25,198 nucleotides of DNA. It comes from CAZEAC01 sp964510065 (GTDB taxonomy: Bacteria; Bdellovibrionota_C; UBA2361; CAIXSY01). The DNA is taken from positions 1 through 25,198 of the forward strand of contig CAZEAC010000064.1 in NCBI GenBank assembly GCA_964510065.1, in the 5' to 3' direction. The translations under genes and the position numbers were made by a program. Shown here in pieces: positions 23,463 to 25,198 of this stretch (its first letter is position 1; every line of letters begins with the position of its first letter). Under the pieces are notes generated by a model, which was given only the letters and a program-made list of their open reading frames with translations, did not search any database and was not told the DNA's origin.

Positions 23463-24929
23463 ATGTTTGCAAATATGCAACAGGGAGAGGGATCTAGTTA
23501 CGATTCAGCGGCAAGACGAAGCAGTGAAAAGGGAAGTGCGGAGGGAAACTCACCGCTCATAGACCCAAAAAAGTCGAAGCCGCCACAACAGGCCAGCATG
23601 GAAAAGCAGGTGCACCCTTTGGTCGTGCTTCCGCTCAAATACGGTTCAATCGCATTTGCCCCCGCGCCTGGAGTTATGCCGGGAACGTTGACCAGTCATA
23701 AAGAGCTTCTGAAGCTGCGCGAGGCAGAAACTCATGGCGATGCGCATTTCCTTGGTTGGCTCAAAGAGACACTACAGAAATGGAGCAACGTTGGAGGCGA
23801 GTTTTCTGGTTCGCTCGGTGCAAGTAGCTCTGAGATTATCAAAACATACTGCATGCGCGCGCTTCTTGAAAGAAGCCGCGATATCCAAGGACTCAAAATC
23901 CGAGTTTGGAATAACAAACACGGTGCCTGGCAGGAGGAGGTGCACAGCTCCCCCGCTTCGCTTACCAGCAGACATCTCATTTGGTTCGATGTTGATATGA
24001 GTCTCTGCTCACCTGACATTCCGGATGGACAGCGCGCGCTGACCCTGCTCTCGGAGATTTTTCATGGAAAAGATGGTGCAACGCATTTTGACGCGGAATC
24101 GTTAGTCGGTCCCTTACGTGAAAATTCGGAACCGAGTCATGTCCCGCCCGGCGAAGTGCTATCGCTGGCCGAAGCAACTCATACATGTTTCGCCAAAATT
24201 CCGCAGATTCGTAGCGCCGCGCCGGATGACCTTCGGCTGGAGCATTTCTTGGTCTACTCGCAGCCGGGCATCATGCTCTCCGTGCATAACGGTCCATGTT
24301 TCCTCATTGAGCGCGACTTTGGCCGAAATGCGCTTCCCCTTGGCTTCAACGATGGAGTGGAGTATGTGCAACGACTTGCCGATCGTTCCTGCGACCAAGC
24401 GATTCGTCAGCTCGAGTTTCTCGAAAACTATACCCGCAATCAGCGTCAAACGATGAGCGAACTCACCGCCAATTCCGAGATAGAGGCCGCGCAGCGAAAG
24501 CGCACAGTAACATCGATAGAAGCTGCGACCGAGGTAATTTCGCACCACATGATCGCGATTGACGAGCTTCAAGCACAGCTTTCATCGATGACGCCTGCGA
24601 CGAGTGCTCCTTCAAGAGGCGCCGAAGCCGCACAGTGGCGAAAAGGCACACAAGAGATCCTCGACATTGTACGAAAACAGATGAAAGCACTTGAGCAATT
24701 TGTCGCTCGCGATGAGGCGCATTTCAAGGCTCAAAAAGAAGCGAAGGCAAATAAGTACAAAGAGGAGTTTCGAAATGCACTTGTTGTTCTTGGAAGCGTC
24801 GTCGGACTCGGATCTCAACTGCCGGTGCACATTCCTAAATACGGCTTTTGGATATACGCCGCGCTCTCACTTGGGGTCGGGCTTTATCAGCTGGTAAGAT
24901 TCAGGAAGATTCAAAAGAATTTTGCGTGA
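23463..24929 (+). CDS. CorA-like membrane protein without GMN motif
   Basis: A 488-residue protein. The layout resembles CorA-type Mg2+ channels: a cytoplasmic alpha/beta domain with HLIWFDVDM (like the family's WVDLD strand) and IMLSVHNGPCFLIER (like the VTVH strand), a long helical, coiled-coil-prone stem (about 300-430), and two C-terminal membrane helices (about 438-452 and 460-480) joined by a short loop. In CorA the first helix ends YGMNF...MP followed by YGY; here it reads VGLGSQLPVHIP then KYGF, so the position of GMN is GLG. The first membrane segment is shorter than usual. An unfolded Gln/Ser-rich N-terminus of about 50 residues precedes. GAGG at 23454-23457 supports the ATG at 23463. 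It may be an altered transporter, or a non-transporting relative. Confidence 0.6.
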   Translation: MFANMQQGEGSSYDSAARRSSEKGSAEGNSPLIDPKKSKPPQQASMEKQVHPLVVLPLKYGSIAFAPAPGVMPGTLTSHKELLKLREAETHGDAHFLGWLKETLQKWSNVGGEFSGSLGASSSEIIKTYCMRALLERSRDIQGLKIRVWNNKHGAWQEEVHSSPASLTSRHLIWFDVDMSLCSPDIPDGQRALTLLSEIFHGKDGATHFDAESLVGPLRENSEPSHVPPGEVLSLAEATHTCFAKIPQIRSAAPDDLRLEHFLVYSQPGIMLSVHNGPCFLIERDFGRNALPLGFNDGVEYVQRLADRSCDQAIRQLEFLENYTRNQRQTMSELTANSEIEAAQRKRTVTSIEAATEVISHHMIAIDELQAQLSSMTPATSAPSRGAEAAQWRKGTQEILDIVRKQMKALEQFVARDEAHFKAQKEAKANKYKEEFRNALVVLGSVVGLGSQLPVHIPKYGFWIYAALSLGVGLYQLVRFRKIQKNFA

Positions 24930-25198
24930 AAAACTTCACCGTTCTAAGAATTCACTCGAGAGAAGCTAATAAACCTCTGGAGCACAAGGCACTAACCGCG
25001 TGCGCAGCAAAAAAGCGAATTACAAGCCAGGGCATCGGAGTGTTCTCGCTAACGTATTGTGACGGCTCGATTTATTTTTTCACCACAAAGGACGCAAAGG
25101 ACACAAAGAAAACCTCAAAAAGCCCTGATTTATATGGGTTCTTCTTCGTGTCCTTTGCGTCCTTGTATGTTGCGACTTAAGGGGCAGTAAGTAAATCA
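24930..25198. other. window end, non-coding with a palindrome
   Basis: No supported gene. It contains the palindrome at 25088-25164 and otherwise nothing I recognise. Confidence 0.5.
25088..25164. repeat. dispersed palindromic repeat, variant copy 4
   Basis: Two 23-base arms (25088-25110 and 25142-25164) are complementary with one mismatch, around a 31-base loop. The units are CAAAGGAC rather than CACAGAGG, with the same 8-9-base periodicity, so it looks like a sister family of the other three. It lies after the CorA-like gene. Confidence 0.8.

Noticed and set aside
24848..25180. Open frame overlapping the end of the CorA-like gene
   Set aside because: It is a different-frame by-product of the CorA-like gene and the palindrome.

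Overview
The window looks like chromosomal DNA of a free-living or environmental Gram-negative bacterium with mid GC content. There is a periplasmic-type binding protein with a signal peptide, a SlyD, a bactofilin, an MreB homologue, and a secreted propeller protein ending in thrombospondin-type-3-like repeats. That mix recalls the former Deltaproteobacteria or Bdellovibrionota and neighbouring uncultured lineages, but the window has no marker that fixes the phylum. I see no phage, IS, tRNA, rRNA or CRISPR.

Layout. 1-636 is gene-free but rich in inverted repeats and may encode a structured RNA. 637-2117 holds a membrane-anchored J-domain protein (-) and an HNH-fold protein that has lost its catalytic histidine (+). 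2293-7293 is a promoter followed by a complete, tightly overlapping branched-chain amino-acid (or similar) ABC importer operon: binding protein, LivH, LivM, LivG, LivF. Its LivG carries an unusual hydrophobic insertion. 7374-8739 (-) holds a small winged-helix-like protein and a regulator built from two Lrp/AsnC units in tandem. 8866-10176 (+) is a fusion of phosphopantetheine adenylyltransferase (CoaD) with an HD-type hydrolase domain. 10177-10585 is non-coding and packed with stem-loops.

10586-16931 is an accessory-looking block: an unknown protein (-), a methyltransferase with a long N-terminal extension (-), a small unknown gene whose leader has a hairpin (+), a second tandem Lrp/AsnC regulator (+), a very divergent RelA/SpoT-fold protein (-), a receiver-like protein without phosphorylation residues (+) and a methyltransferase-like protein with two membrane segments (+). 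17148-20858 holds the secreted propeller protein, a PEBP/YbhB-family protein, SlyD and a small unknown. 20953-23165 is a probable cytoskeletal operon: MreB-like protein, bactofilin, methyltransferase. The last gene, 23463-24929, looks like a divergent CorA-type membrane protein lacking the GMN signature.

Four intergenic regions carry long hairpins built from one sequence theme (CACAGAGG or CAAAGGAC units repeated about every 8-9 bases), which looks like a dispersed palindromic repeat family. The most noteworthy items are the CoaD-HD fusion, the LivG insertion, the RelA/SpoT-like protein next to a pseudo-receiver, the CorA-like protein without GMN, the six-hairpin array at 10329-10589, and the structured region at 225-560. 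All functional assignments come from reading motifs by eye; no database search was possible.
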